From NCBI GenBank assembly GCA_016235595.1, contig JACRJX010000008.1, positions 231,092-295,091 of the forward strand: a stretch of 64,000 nt of DNA, written 5' to 3'. This document shows positions 1 through 9,660 of this stretch, in pieces. Position numbers and translations under genes: made by a program. The notes beneath the pieces were generated by a model. That model was not told the origin of the DNA and made no database searches. It saw only the letters and a list, made by a program, of their open reading frames with translations. Each line of letters starts with the position of its first letter. The stretch's first letter is position 1. Source of the stretch: Verrucomicrobiota bacterium (lineage in GTDB: Bacteria > Verrucomicrobiota > Verrucomicrobiia > CAIQCK01).

Positions 1-468
1 GAATATGCCGGCCGCGATCGCGACAGCGACGAGGTGCTGGAGTATGCCCAGCACCTCCGCAGCACTCCCGGCAAGAAGGATGGCCTCTACTGGTCTGCGG
101 AAATTGATAAGGAAATAAGCCCGCTGGGTCCCCTCGTGGCCGAGGCCCAAGCCCACGGCTACGGAGTCAAATCGACCGGCGCGAGCAATGCGCCGCGGTC
201 GTTCAACGGCTATTTCTTCAAGATCCTCACCCGTCAGGGTCAACACGCTCCGGGCGGCAAATACGATTATGTCATCAACGGCAACATGATCGGCGGCTTT
301 GCCTTGGTGGCTTGGCCGGCGGAATACGGCCGGTCTGGCATCATGACCTTCATCGTCAATCAGCAAGGCTTCGTGTATCAAAAAGACCTGGGTCCAAAAA
401 CTGCGTCATCCGTCAAAAGCATCACGAGCTACGATCCCGACAAGACGTGGACACTGAGCCGCGACTGA
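1..468 (+). CDS. DUF2950 family protein, C-terminal part (5' end outside window)
   Basis: The reading frame is open from the first base, so the gene begins upstream of the window; a GTG at 34 is only an internal codon. The visible 155 residues match the end of DUF2950 proteins: a YFFKILTRQG stretch, a GGKYDYVINGNMIGGFALVAWP core, and a final MTFIVN / VYQKDLGP block ending near a DPDKTW tail. The family is exported and of unknown function, and is often found near DUF3300 and efflux genes. It ends 46 bp before the efflux operon and may be co-transcribed with it, but nothing in the sequence proves that. Confidence 0.8.
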   Translation, partial: EYAGRDRDSDEVLEYAQHLRSTPGKKDGLYWSAEIDKEISPLGPLVAEAQAHGYGVKSTGASNAPRSFNGYFFKILTRQGQHAPGGKYDYVINGNMIGGFALVAWPAEYGRSGIMTFIVNQQGFVYQKDLGPKTASSVKSITSYDPDKTWTLSRD

Positions 469-514
469 CACTCCGAATCCCGGAGCGGGAGGGTGCGAAA
501 ATTGAAAGTGTAAG

Positions 515-1735
515 ATGAAACCTCTGTCCGTTCATCTCTTGCAGCGGCAGATGTTCATCTGGCTCCCGACCCTTGCCGGCCTGCTGGTGGGCGTCTGCTC
601 CGGCTGCAAACCGAAGATCCCACCGCCGGGACCGACCGAAGTGTTGGTGGCGCCTGTGGCGGTCAAGGACGTGCCGATTTGCCGGGAGTGGGTGGGCACG
701 ACGGATGGCATCACCAACGCCACCATCCGTGCGCAGGTCACAGGCTACCTGTTCAGCCAGAATTACGAGGAAGGCAGAATAGTCAAGAAGGACGACCTCT
801 TGTTCAGGCTGGATCCCCGGACGTTTGAGGCGGCACTGGATCAGGCCAAGGGAAACCTCGCCCAAGCGGAGGCGCAACTGGGCAAGACAGAACTGGACGT
901 GAAGCGCTACACGCCGCTGGCGAAAGAACAGGCCATCAGCCAGCAAGAACTGGACGATGCCATTCAGTCCAATCTGGCGGCGAAGGCGCAGGTGCAAGCG
1001 GGCAAGGCGGCCGTTGAACAAGCGCAGCTTAGCCTGAACTTCACCCGGATCACGTCTCCCATCCCTGGCATCGTCGGCATCTCGAAGGTGGGCATTGGCG
1101 ACTTGATATCGCCCAGCAGCGGCGAACTGACAACGGTTTCCATCGTGGACCCGATCCGGGTGCATTTCTTCCTTAGCGAACAGGAGTACCTGCGCGCGGT
1201 CAAACAGCCCAAAGTCAGCGGTTGGGGCAAGGGTGGGCTTGGACCCGAACTTGCATTGCTTCTCGCCGACGGCAGCACGTATCCGCACAAAGGCCGCATC
1301 AATGCGGTGGACCGGCAGGTGGACGACAAGACGGGCACGATTCACCTCACGGCGCACGTCCCGAACCCGGACCTGATGTTGCGCCCGGGGTTGTTTGTGC
1401 GCGTGAAGGCATTGATTTTCACGGTGCCCAACGCTTTGGTGGTTCCGCAGCGCGCCGTGAACGAGTTGCAGGGCAAGTACCAGGTGGCCGTCGTGGGGGC
1501 CGATGGCAAGGTTTCCATCCGGCCTGTCAAGGTCAGCGAACGGTTTGGCTCGGATTGGATGGTCGAGGAGGGCCTCAAAGCCGGCGAACTGGTGGTGGTG
1601 GAAGGTGTGCAGAAGGCACGCGACGGAATGACCGTGGTTGCCAAGCCGTTTGTCGCGCCGAGCGCCAGCCAGCCTGCTCCGGAACCTAAGCCGACGGTCC
1701 CGTCGACTCCCGCCTCCAAACCCCAACATAAGTAG
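515..1735 (+). CDS. RND efflux periplasmic adaptor (membrane fusion lipoprotein, AcrA/MexA type)
   Basis: 406 residues, usual length for the family. It bridges an inner-membrane RND pump to an outer-membrane channel. The N-terminus has a hydrophobic segment and a lipobox ending in Cys31 (CSGC), so it should be a lipid-anchored periplasmic protein. The order is typical: a biotinyl-lipoyl half (residues about 60-100), a coiled-coil hairpin rich in Ala, Gln and Lys (about 105-160), the second lipoyl half (ITSPIPGIVG), a beta-barrel, and a membrane-proximal domain with the LMLRPGLFVRVK motif. A Pro/Ala/Ser-rich tail closes the protein. The first permease starts 6 bp downstream. Confidence 0.95.
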   Translation: MKPLSVHLLQRQMFIWLPTLAGLLVGVCSGCKPKIPPPGPTEVLVAPVAVKDVPICREWVGTTDGITNATIRAQVTGYLFSQNYEEGRIVKKDDLLFRLDPRTFEAALDQAKGNLAQAEAQLGKTELDVKRYTPLAKEQAISQQELDDAIQSNLAAKAQVQAGKAAVEQAQLSLNFTRITSPIPGIVGISKVGIGDLISPSSGELTTVSIVDPIRVHFFLSEQEYLRAVKQPKVSGWGKGGLGPELALLLADGSTYPHKGRINAVDRQVDDKTGTIHLTAHVPNPDLMLRPGLFVRVKALIFTVPNALVVPQRAVNELQGKYQVAVVGADGKVSIRPVKVSERFGSDWMVEEGLKAGELVVVEGVQKARDGMTVVAKPFVAPSASQPAPEPKPTVPSTPASKPQHK

Positions 1736-1741
1736 GCCATC

Positions 1742-4700
1742 GTGCCCAAGTTTTTCATCAACCGGCCGATCGTGGCCATGGTGATTTCGATCATCATGGT
1801 TATCGTCGGCTTGGTAGCCATGCTCGGCCTGCCGGTCGCGCAGTTTCCGAGCATTGTCCCGCCGGAGATTCAGGTGCAGACGACGTTCCTCGGCGCGGAC
1901 GCCTTGACGGTGGAAGAGTCGGTCGCCACGCCGTTGGAGCAACAGATCAACGGCGTGGACAACATGCTCTACATGTATTCGATCAACGCCAACAACGGCC
2001 AGATGACGTTGCGCGTGGCGTTCGACGTGGCCACCGACCCCAATGTGGACCAAGTGCTCACGCAGATGCGGCAGCAGCAGGCGCAGACGCAGTTGCCGCA
2101 GAGTGTGTTGCGCTATGGCATCACCAACCCCAAGTCGCTCAGCAGCCCGCTGATGCTCATCACACTTTTCTCGCCCAAGCGCACTCACGACGCGACGTTC
2201 CTCGCCAACTACGCTTACATCAACATCAACGACCCGCTCTCGCGCCTGCCGGGCGTCGGCCAGGTGCAGATCTTTGGCGCGGGCCAGTATGCAATGCGCA
2301 TCTGGCTGCTGCCCGACCAGCTCGCCAAGCTCGGCGTGACCGTCAGCGACATCAACGACGCGCTCAATGCCCAAAACACCGTCAACCCCTCCGGCCAGAT
2401 CGGCGCGGAACCGGCGCCGGCCGGCCAGGAATTCACCTATGCCGTCCGCTCACAGGGCCGGCTTGTGAACGAAGAGGAATTTGGCCAGGTGGTCATTCGC
2501 GCCAAGGCCGACGGCGCCATCGTGCGCCTGAAGGACGTTGCGCGGATCGAATTGGGCACGCAGGTCTATAATATCATCGGCCGGATGAACGGCGCGCCCG
2601 CGGCGATCCTGGCCGTCTATCAGTTGCCCGGCTCCAACGCCATCGAAGCGGCGCGCAACGTGCGGAAGCTGATGGACGAGATGAAGCAACGGTTCCCCGC
2701 CGACCTCGATTATCAGGTCTCGCTCGACACCACGCTCGCCGTGACCGAAGGCATCCGGGAAATCGCCGACACGCTTTGGCAGGCGGTCATCCTGGTCATC
2801 CTGGTGGTCTTCATCTTCCTCCAAGGCTGGCGCGCGACGCTGATTCCGTTGATCGCCGTCCCGGTCTCGCTGATCGGCACGTTTGCAGTTTTCCCACTCA
2901 TCGGGTTCTCCATCAACACACTGTCACTCTTTGGTTTGGTGCTCGCCATCGGCTTGGTGGTGGATGACGCCATCGTGGTCGTCGAGGCCGTGGAACACCA
3001 CATCGAAGGCGGCATGTCTCCGCGTGACGCGACTCTCAAGGCGATGGAGGAAGTCTCCGGCCCCGTTGTCGCCATCGCATTGATTCTCTTCGCCGTGTTC
3101 GTGCCGACAGCGTTCATCCCAGGCATCACAGGGCGGCTCTATCAACAGTTCGCCGTCACCATCGCAGTCTCGATGCTCATCTCCGCCTTTAACGCGCTCT
3201 CGCTCAGCCCTGCGCTGGCGGCGATGCTGTTGCGGCCCCGCAAGGAACCGCGCGGGCTGGCCCGCTGGTTCTTCGGCGGATTCAACCGCTGGTTCGCGCG
3301 CGCGACGGACGGCTACGTCGGCGTCTGCGGCATGTTGATCCGCAAGATCGGGTGCAGCGTGTTCGTGCTGATCGTGGTCGTTGCGGCGGCCGGTGTCCTT
3401 GGTGTGAAGCTGCCGAGCGGTTTCCTTCCGGAGGAAGACCAGGGTTACTTCTATCTCGACATCCAGTTGCCCGACGCCTCCTCGCTCCAACGGATGGACA
3501 AGGTTTGCAGGAAGGTTGAAGACATCCTCCGGCATACCCCCGGTGTGGAGGTGTACAACACGATCGTCGGCTACAGCATCCTCAATCAGGTCAACACCAC
3601 CTACAACGGTTATTTTTCCGTCACGCTCAAGCCGTGGCACGAACGCAAAAAGCCGGAGGAGAAATACGCCGCCATCGTCGCCTACGTGAACCGCGAGCTG
3701 GCCAAGTTGCCCGACGCGCAGGCGTTCGCGTTCTCGCCGCCGGCGATTCCGGGCATCGGCGTGTCGGGCGGGTTGACGTTCATGCTGGAGGATCGCGCCG
3801 GCAAAGGACTGGATTTCCTGGCGGAAAACACGAAGCGATTCCTTGCCGCCGCGCGCCAGCGGCCGGAGTTTGCTGCGGTGACGACGTCGTTCTCGTCCGC
3901 GGTGCCGCAGGTGTTCGCGAGGGTGGATCGCGACAAGGTGATCCGGCAGGGCATCCCCCTCAGCGACGTTTACGAAACGCTCCAGTGCTTCATGGGCAGC
4001 ACGTTCATCAACTACTTCAACCGCTTCGGCCGGCAGTGGCAGGTCTATGTGCTGGCCGGCGGCGAGTATCGCATGCGCGCCGAGGATCTCGGCCAGTTCT
4101 ATGTGCGCAACTCGGCCGGCGATATGGTGCCGCTCGCGGCGCTGCTCACCAATGAGAACACCGCCGGGCCGGAGTTTACCGTCCGTTACAACGAGTATCG
4201 CTCCGCGCAGATCAACGTCATCCAGGCTCCGGGCTACAGTTCCGGCCAGGCGATGGCAGCGCTGGAGCAGGTGTTTCGCGACACGATGCCCGCGGACATG
4301 GGCTACGACTACCTCGGCATGTCGTTCCAGCAAAAGGCCGCCTCCGAGGGCGTGCCGGCGTCCGTCATTTTTGGCCTGTCGCTGCTGTTTGTGTTCCTGA
4401 TTCTCGCGGCACAATACGAAAGCTGGTCGCTGCCGTTCAGCGTGTTGCTCGGCACACCGGTGGCGGTGTTTGGCGCGTTCGCCGCGCTGATGTCGCGCCA
4501 GATGGAGAACAACATCTATGCGCAGATCGGTCTCGTCATGCTGATCGGTCTGGCCGCCAAGAACGCCATTTTGATCGTCGAGTTCGCCAAGTCGCGGTTT
4601 GAAGCCGGCCGTCCCATCGCGGAAGCCGCGCTCGAAGGCGCGCGGTTGCGGTTGAGGCCGATTCTGATGACCGCCTTCGCCTTCATCATGGGTACCGTGC

Positions 4701-4909
4701 CGCTGGCCATCGCGTCGGGATCAGGCTCAATCTCGCGGCAGATTCTCGGGACCGTGGTCATCGGCGGCATGCTCGCCGCGACGTTGATCGCGGTGTTTCT
4801 CATTCCGGTCACTTTCTATGTGGTCGAGAAGCTCGCGCACCGCCACAACCCGGCGCCGATCGCGACACTGGGTGCTGAGCCGGGCGGCGGAACGCCGACG
4901 GGCAGCTGA
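1742..4909 (+). CDS. RND efflux permease, HAE1/AcrB family (first of a tandem pair)
   Basis: 1055 residues with a GTG start 6 bp after the adaptor stop. It is a proton-driven multidrug exporter of the inner membrane with the standard 12-helix plan and two large periplasmic loops. The N-terminus FFINRPIVAMVI is the family signature. The proton-relay residues are present: Asp408-Asp409 in the VVDDAIVVVE helix, the Lys of GLAAKNAILIVEF, and the Arg of RLRPILMT. Its closest relative in the window is the next gene, similar over the full length. With one adaptor and one channel for two permeases, a mixed pump of the MdtBC kind is possible. Confidence 0.95.
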   Translation: MPKFFINRPIVAMVISIIMVIVGLVAMLGLPVAQFPSIVPPEIQVQTTFLGADALTVEESVATPLEQQINGVDNMLYMYSINANNGQMTLRVAFDVATDPNVDQVLTQMRQQQAQTQLPQSVLRYGITNPKSLSSPLMLITLFSPKRTHDATFLANYAYININDPLSRLPGVGQVQIFGAGQYAMRIWLLPDQLAKLGVTVSDINDALNAQNTVNPSGQIGAEPAPAGQEFTYAVRSQGRLVNEEEFGQVVIRAKADGAIVRLKDVARIELGTQVYNIIGRMNGAPAAILAVYQLPGSNAIEAARNVRKLMDEMKQRFPADLDYQVSLDTTLAVTEGIREIADTLWQAVILVILVVFIFLQGWRATLIPLIAVPVSLIGTFAVFPLIGFSINTLSLFGLVLAIGLVVDDAIVVVEAVEHHIEGGMSPRDATLKAMEEVSGPVVAIALILFAVFVPTAFIPGITGRLYQQFAVTIAVSMLISAFNALSLSPALAAMLLRPRKEPRGLARWFFGGFNRWFARATDGYVGVCGMLIRKIGCSVFVLIVVVAAAGVLGVKLPSGFLPEEDQGYFYLDIQLPDASSLQRMDKVCRKVEDILRHTPGVEVYNTIVGYSILNQVNTTYNGYFSVTLKPWHERKKPEEKYAAIVAYVNRELAKLPDAQAFAFSPPAIPGIGVSGGLTFMLEDRAGKGLDFLAENTKRFLAAARQRPEFAAVTTSFSSAVPQVFARVDRDKVIRQGIPLSDVYETLQCFMGSTFINYFNRFGRQWQVYVLAGGEYRMRAEDLGQFYVRNSAGDMVPLAALLTNENTAGPEFTVRYNEYRSAQINVIQAPGYSSGQAMAALEQVFRDTMPADMGYDYLGMSFQQKAASEGVPASVIFGLSLLFVFLILAAQYESWSLPFSVLLGTPVAVFGAFAALMSRQMENNIYAQIGLVMLIGLAAKNAILIVEFAKSRFEAGRPIAEAALEGARLRLRPILMTAFAFIMGTVPLAIASGSGSISRQILGTVVIGGMLAATLIAVFLIPVTFYVVEKLAHRHNPAPIATLGAEPGGGTPTGS

Positions 4910-4932
4910 GGATTGCAGAAGACGGAACTGTC

Positions 4933-7900
4933 ATGTGCAGGTTCTTCATTAACCGGCCCATCGTGGCGATGGTGATAGCCATCGTGACGGTCATCTTGGG
5001 CGTTGTGGCCATCCTGGGCCTGCCCATCGCGCGGTTCCCCAACATTGTCCCGCCGGAGATTCTCGTGCAGAGCACCTACGTGGGCGCCGACGCGCTCACG
5101 GTCGAGGAATCCGTCGCCACGCCGATCGAGCAGCAGATGAGCGGCGTGGACAACATGAACTACATGTATTCGGTCAACGCCAACAACGGGCAGAGCAACC
5201 TGCGCGTGAACTTTGACGTGAAGACCAACCCGAATACCGACCAGATGCTTACGCAGATGCGGCTCGGCCAGGCGCAGTCGCAGCTCCCGACGGAGGTGAA
5301 CAACTACGGCATCATCGTCAGAAAAGTCAGCAGCAGCCCCCTGATGGTCTTCGCGCTCTATTCGCCCAAAGGCACCTACGACGAGATTTTCATCGCCAAC
5401 TACGCCTATATCAACATCAACGATCCGCTTTCGCGCGTGCCGGGCATCGGTCAGGTCCAGATCTACGGCGCAGGCCAATATGCGATGCGGCTCTGGGTGA
5501 AGCCCGACCGCCTGGCGCAACTCGGCGTGACCGTCAGCGACATCACGAACGCGCTCAATGCTCAGAACACGACCAATCCCTCCGGCCAGATCAGCGCGGA
5601 GCCGTCGCCAGACGGCGCGGAGTACACCTACACGGTGCGCTCGCAAGGCCGGCTTGTGCACGAGGAGGAGTTCAAACAGATCGTCATTCGCGCCAATCCC
5701 GACGGGTCGTTGCTGCGCGTGAAGGACGTGGCCCGCGTCGAACTGGGCGCGCAGCTTTACAACATCAAGGGCCTCTTCAACGGCAAGCCGGGCGCGGTCA
5801 TCTGCGTTTATCAGCTTCCCGACTCCAACGCGATTGACACCGCAACCCGTGCCCGCAAGCTGATGGAGGAATGGAAGAAGCGGTTCCCGAAGGATATCGA
5901 ATACACGGTCGCGCTCGACACGACCGAGTCGGTGACCGAGGGCATCAAGGAGATCATCGAGACGCTCTACGAGGCGCTGATCCTCGTGATTATCGTCGTG
6001 TTCGTGTTTCTGCAAGGCTGGCGCGCGACGCTCATTCCCCTGCTGGCGGTGCCTGTGTCGCTGGTCGGGACATTCGCTGTGTTCCCGCTGCTCGGTTTCT
6101 CCATCAACACGCTCTCGCTCTTCGGCCTGGTGCTGGCCATCGGCCTCGTGGTGGACGATGCCATCGTGGTCGTCGAAGCCGTCGAGCATCACATCGCACA
6201 GGGCCTGTCGCCCAAGGAGGCCACGCTCAAGGCGATGGAACAGGTCTCCGGCCCCGTCGTTGCCATCGCACTCATCCTCGCGGCGGTGTTCATCCCGACG
6301 GCGTTCATCCCCGGCATTACCGGCCAGCTTTACCAGCAATTCGCCATCACCATCGCGATCTCGGTCCTGCTCTCCGCGTTCAACGCGCTTTCACTTAGCC
6401 CGGCGCTGTCGGCGCTGCTGCTGCGGCCGAAGCAGGAGTCGAAAGGGCTGCTTCAGAGATTCTACGGTGGTTTCAATCGCCTCTTCGGACGGACCACCAA
6501 CGGCTACGTCAGCCTCTGCAGCGTGTTGATTCGCAAGTCCGCCCTCAGTCTCCTGTTTCTGTTGATCGTAGGCGTGGCGAGCGGGTGGATTGGCGGCAAG
6601 GTGCCGATGAGCTTCCTGCCGGACGAAGACCAGGGTTACGTCTACGGCGGCCTCCAACTGCCGAACGCCTCCTCGCTTCAGCGCACCACCGAGGCCTGCC
6701 TCAAGGCGGACCAGTTCATTCGCAATACGCCCGGCGTCGAATGCTGCACGACCATCGTTGGCTTCAGCCTGATCAGCAACGTGGCCGCCACCTATAGCGG
6801 GTTTTTCTTCATCAAGCTCAAGCCGTGGGCGGATCGCAAGACCATCGTGGAACGATACCGTTTCATCATGCTCCACCTGAACCGTGGGCTGCAAAAAATT
6901 CCCGACGCCTTCGGGTTCGCGTTTCCACCGCCGGCCATCCCCGGTGTCGGCACCGCCGGCGGCGTCACGTTTCTGCTCGAAGACCGCGCGGGCCGCGACG
7001 TGGCGTTTCTGGCCGAGAACGTCGAGAAGTTCGTCGCTGCCGCACGCCAGCGGCCGGAGTTGGGCGGCGTGCTGACGACGTTCCTGCCGAGCGTGCCGCA
7101 ACAGTTTGTGAAAGTGGATCGCGACAGGGTCCTCAGGCAGGGCGTCAACCTGAGCGATGTGTATCAGACGCTCCAGTGCTTCATGGGCGGCACGTTCGTC
7201 AACTACTTCAACCGCTTCGGCCGGCAGTGGCAGGTCTATGTGGAGGCCGAGGGCGATTACCGGACGCAGGGTGAGAAGGTCGGCCAGTTCTACGTTCGCA
7301 GCAACAACAAGCAGATGGTGCCTCTCTCCGCGCTGACAACGCTGGAATCGCAGTCCGGCCCGGAGTTCACGATGCGCTACAACCTCTACCGTTGCGCGCA
7401 ACTCAACGTGACGGCCAAGCCCGGCTTTAGTTCCGCACAGGCCATGAAGGCGCTGGAGGAAGTGTTCGAGAAGACGATGCCGCGCGAGATGGGCTATGAC
7501 TATCTGGCGATGTCCTTCCAGGAGAAGAAGGCGCAGCAAGGCATCTCGCCGGTCGCCATTTTCAGCCTGTCGTTGCTGTTCGTGTTCCTGATCCTCGCCG
7601 CGCAATACGAAAGCTGGTCGCTGCCGTTCAGCGTCCTGCTCAGCACGCCCGTCGCGGTCTTCGGCGCGTTCGGCGCGTTGATGATCCGGCAGATGGAGAA
7701 CAACATCTACGCCCAGATCGGGCTGGTGATGCTCATCGGGCTGGCCGCCAAGAACGCCATTCTCATCGTCGAGTTCGCCAGAACGGAACACGAGGGCGGC
7801 AAGGACATTGCCGAAGCGGCGCTGGCCGGGGCGAAGTTGCGGCTGCGGCCCATCTTGATGACGTCGTTCGCGTTCATCCTCGGCTGCGTGCCGCTGGCCA

Positions 7901-8082
7901 TTGCCAGCGGTTCCGGCGCTCTCGCGCGGCAGGTGATGGGCACGGTGGTCATCGGCGGCATGTTGGCCGCCACCGGCATCGCCATCTTCCTGATTCCCGT
8001 CATGTTCTATCTGGTGGAGAAATGGAGCCGAAAGAAAACCGTGACGGTTGAACCCACAGCCAGTCACCCATTGACGCAATGA
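4933..8082 (+). CDS. RND efflux permease, HAE1/AcrB family (second of a tandem pair)
   Basis: 1049 residues, starting 23 bp after the first permease. It is co-linear with that protein throughout and keeps the same proton-relay set (Asp408-Asp409 in VVDDAIVVVE, the Lys of LAAKNAILIVEF, the Arg of RLRPILMT), so both look active. Clear differences lie in the periplasmic porter loops, for example around MSFLPDEDQGYVYGG, where substrate selection happens in AcrB. The arrangement suggests a gene duplication that has been kept. Its stop overlaps the start of the outer-membrane channel gene by an ATGA, so the two should be translationally coupled. Confidence 0.95.
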   Translation: MCRFFINRPIVAMVIAIVTVILGVVAILGLPIARFPNIVPPEILVQSTYVGADALTVEESVATPIEQQMSGVDNMNYMYSVNANNGQSNLRVNFDVKTNPNTDQMLTQMRLGQAQSQLPTEVNNYGIIVRKVSSSPLMVFALYSPKGTYDEIFIANYAYININDPLSRVPGIGQVQIYGAGQYAMRLWVKPDRLAQLGVTVSDITNALNAQNTTNPSGQISAEPSPDGAEYTYTVRSQGRLVHEEEFKQIVIRANPDGSLLRVKDVARVELGAQLYNIKGLFNGKPGAVICVYQLPDSNAIDTATRARKLMEEWKKRFPKDIEYTVALDTTESVTEGIKEIIETLYEALILVIIVVFVFLQGWRATLIPLLAVPVSLVGTFAVFPLLGFSINTLSLFGLVLAIGLVVDDAIVVVEAVEHHIAQGLSPKEATLKAMEQVSGPVVAIALILAAVFIPTAFIPGITGQLYQQFAITIAISVLLSAFNALSLSPALSALLLRPKQESKGLLQRFYGGFNRLFGRTTNGYVSLCSVLIRKSALSLLFLLIVGVASGWIGGKVPMSFLPDEDQGYVYGGLQLPNASSLQRTTEACLKADQFIRNTPGVECCTTIVGFSLISNVAATYSGFFFIKLKPWADRKTIVERYRFIMLHLNRGLQKIPDAFGFAFPPPAIPGVGTAGGVTFLLEDRAGRDVAFLAENVEKFVAAARQRPELGGVLTTFLPSVPQQFVKVDRDRVLRQGVNLSDVYQTLQCFMGGTFVNYFNRFGRQWQVYVEAEGDYRTQGEKVGQFYVRSNNKQMVPLSALTTLESQSGPEFTMRYNLYRCAQLNVTAKPGFSSAQAMKALEEVFEKTMPREMGYDYLAMSFQEKKAQQGISPVAIFSLSLLFVFLILAAQYESWSLPFSVLLSTPVAVFGAFGALMIRQMENNIYAQIGLVMLIGLAAKNAILIVEFARTEHEGGKDIAEAALAGAKLRLRPILMTSFAFILGCVPLAIASGSGALARQVMGTVVIGGMLAATGIAIFLIPVMFYLVEKWSRKKTVTVEPTASHPLTQ

Positions 8083-9617
8083 CTAAAGCAACTCCAAATT
8101 CCAATTCCAAAACAGACGGCGACGCTGGCAAGTTGTCTGCCGGATCCCCCATGCGCCGACGCGCGCAGCGAAGTCCCTGGTCATGGGTGATTGCTCATTC
8201 CCTGCTCGTGGGGATTGGGGCACTGGTCATCTTCCAGAGCGGCTGTGCGATCGGGCCGGATTACAAGCGGCCGGCCGTGGCCTCACCCGCCAACTTCCGC
8301 AGCGCCACCACGCTTGCGACGACGAACTCCCTGGCCGACGTGGCGTGGTGGGACATCTACAAGGACGATACCCTGAAGGTTCTCATCCGAACCGCGCTGA
8401 CAAACAACTATGACGTGCTCATCGCCGCGACGCGCATCGAGCAGGCCCGCCAGTCGGCCGCACAGGCACGTGCCCAGTTCTTCCCGACGGTCAACTATCA
8501 GGGCAATGTCAGCAAAGGAAAGAACGAGATGCTCGGCAACTCCAGCCCTCGAGACGGCCTGGACGCCAGCACCGCGCTGATGGGGATCAATGCAGCCTGG
8601 GAACTGGATCTTTGGGGGCGCATCCGCCGTCTCAACGAATCGGCTCGCGCGCAATACCTCGCCAGCGAGGAGGCTCGCAACGGCGTCATACTGAGTCTGG
8701 TCAGCTCGGTGGCCCAGTCTTATTTCCAGCTTCTGGAACTCGACCTCGCGCTCGACATCGCCAAACGCACGACGACTTCCTTTGGCGAAACCTATCGGTT
8801 GTTCTACCGAAAACTCGTGGGAGGCGCTGCCTCACTGCTCGACACCTCCCGCGCGGAAGCCTCGATGGCCACGGCCGCTGCGACCATTCCCGATATAGAG
8901 CGTCAGATCGTCCTCAAGGAAAACCAAATCAGCATTCTCCTCGGCCGTGCGCCCGGCCCGATCCCACGCAGCGCGAAGTTGCTGGATCAGATCATGCCGC
9001 CCGCCGTACCCGCAGGCCTGCCCTGCTCGCTTCTTGAACGCCGGCCCGACATCCGCCAGGCCGAACAGAACTTGCGTTCTGCCAACGCGCAGATCGGCGT
9101 CACGATGGCGGATTTCCTGCCCAAGATCGGCCTGACGACGCTCGCCGGAAAAATCAGCCCGGATCTCTCCTCGATCGCCATGAGTGGTGGCTCGGCCGGC
9201 ACATGGTCGATCGCCGCCAATGCAACGGGGCCGATTTTCCAAGGCGGCAAGTTGATTGCCCAATACCGCCAAGCCAAGGCTGCACGTGATGAAGCGCTGC
9301 TCGCCTACCAGCAAACCGCGCTCAACGCCTTGAGCGATGTCGCCAATGCCCTCATTGCGCGGGAAAAACTCGAAGGGGTTCGCCTGCAGCAGGCGAAGTC
9401 GGTGCGGGCGTATCAAGAGGCTGTGAGTGTTTCGATGAAACGCTACATGGCCGGCAAGGCCAGCTACCTGGACGTTCTGAATGCCCAGGAGCAATTGTTC
9501 CCTGCTGAAAACTCGCTTGCACAAACCGAGCTGAATCAGTTACTAGCGATTGTGCAGCTTTACAGTGCTCTCGGCGGTGGCTGGCAACAGCAAACCCAGC
9601 CTGCCGCCCAAAAGTAA
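8079..9617 (+). CDS. Outer-membrane efflux channel lipoprotein (OprM/NodT type, TolC fold)
   Basis: 512 residues. The start overlaps the preceding permease (ATGA); a second in-frame ATG at 8151 would give a more usual short signal peptide and could be the real start. A lipobox (FQSGC) is followed by the family motif AIGPDYKRP. Two OEP repeats of alternating coiled coil follow, with AAWELDLWGRIRR in the first half and the QAEQNLRSANAQIGV block in the second, and the tail has YLDVLNAQEQLF. The protein provides the exit duct for the two RND permeases. It closes the core pump operon; two small exported proteins follow. Confidence 0.95.
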   Translation: MTKATPNSNSKTDGDAGKLSAGSPMRRRAQRSPWSWVIAHSLLVGIGALVIFQSGCAIGPDYKRPAVASPANFRSATTLATTNSLADVAWWDIYKDDTLKVLIRTALTNNYDVLIAATRIEQARQSAAQARAQFFPTVNYQGNVSKGKNEMLGNSSPRDGLDASTALMGINAAWELDLWGRIRRLNESARAQYLASEEARNGVILSLVSSVAQSYFQLLELDLALDIAKRTTTSFGETYRLFYRKLVGGAASLLDTSRAEASMATAAATIPDIERQIVLKENQISILLGRAPGPIPRSAKLLDQIMPPAVPAGLPCSLLERRPDIRQAEQNLRSANAQIGVTMADFLPKIGLTTLAGKISPDLSSIAMSGGSAGTWSIAANATGPIFQGGKLIAQYRQAKAARDEALLAYQQTALNALSDVANALIAREKLEGVRLQQAKSVRAYQEAVSVSMKRYMAGKASYLDVLNAQEQLFPAENSLAQTELNQLLAIVQLYSALGGGWQQQTQPAAQK

Positions 9618-9660
9618 TGAAGTCGAATCTGCAACCATAACTCAATAACCATAGGAACTC

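Noticed and set aside
422..2374. Long minus-strand ORF of 650 codons
   Set aside because: It lies opposite the adaptor and first permease, both with clear family motifs. The reverse translation is His/Arg/Asp-rich, typical of a shadow in high G+C DNA.
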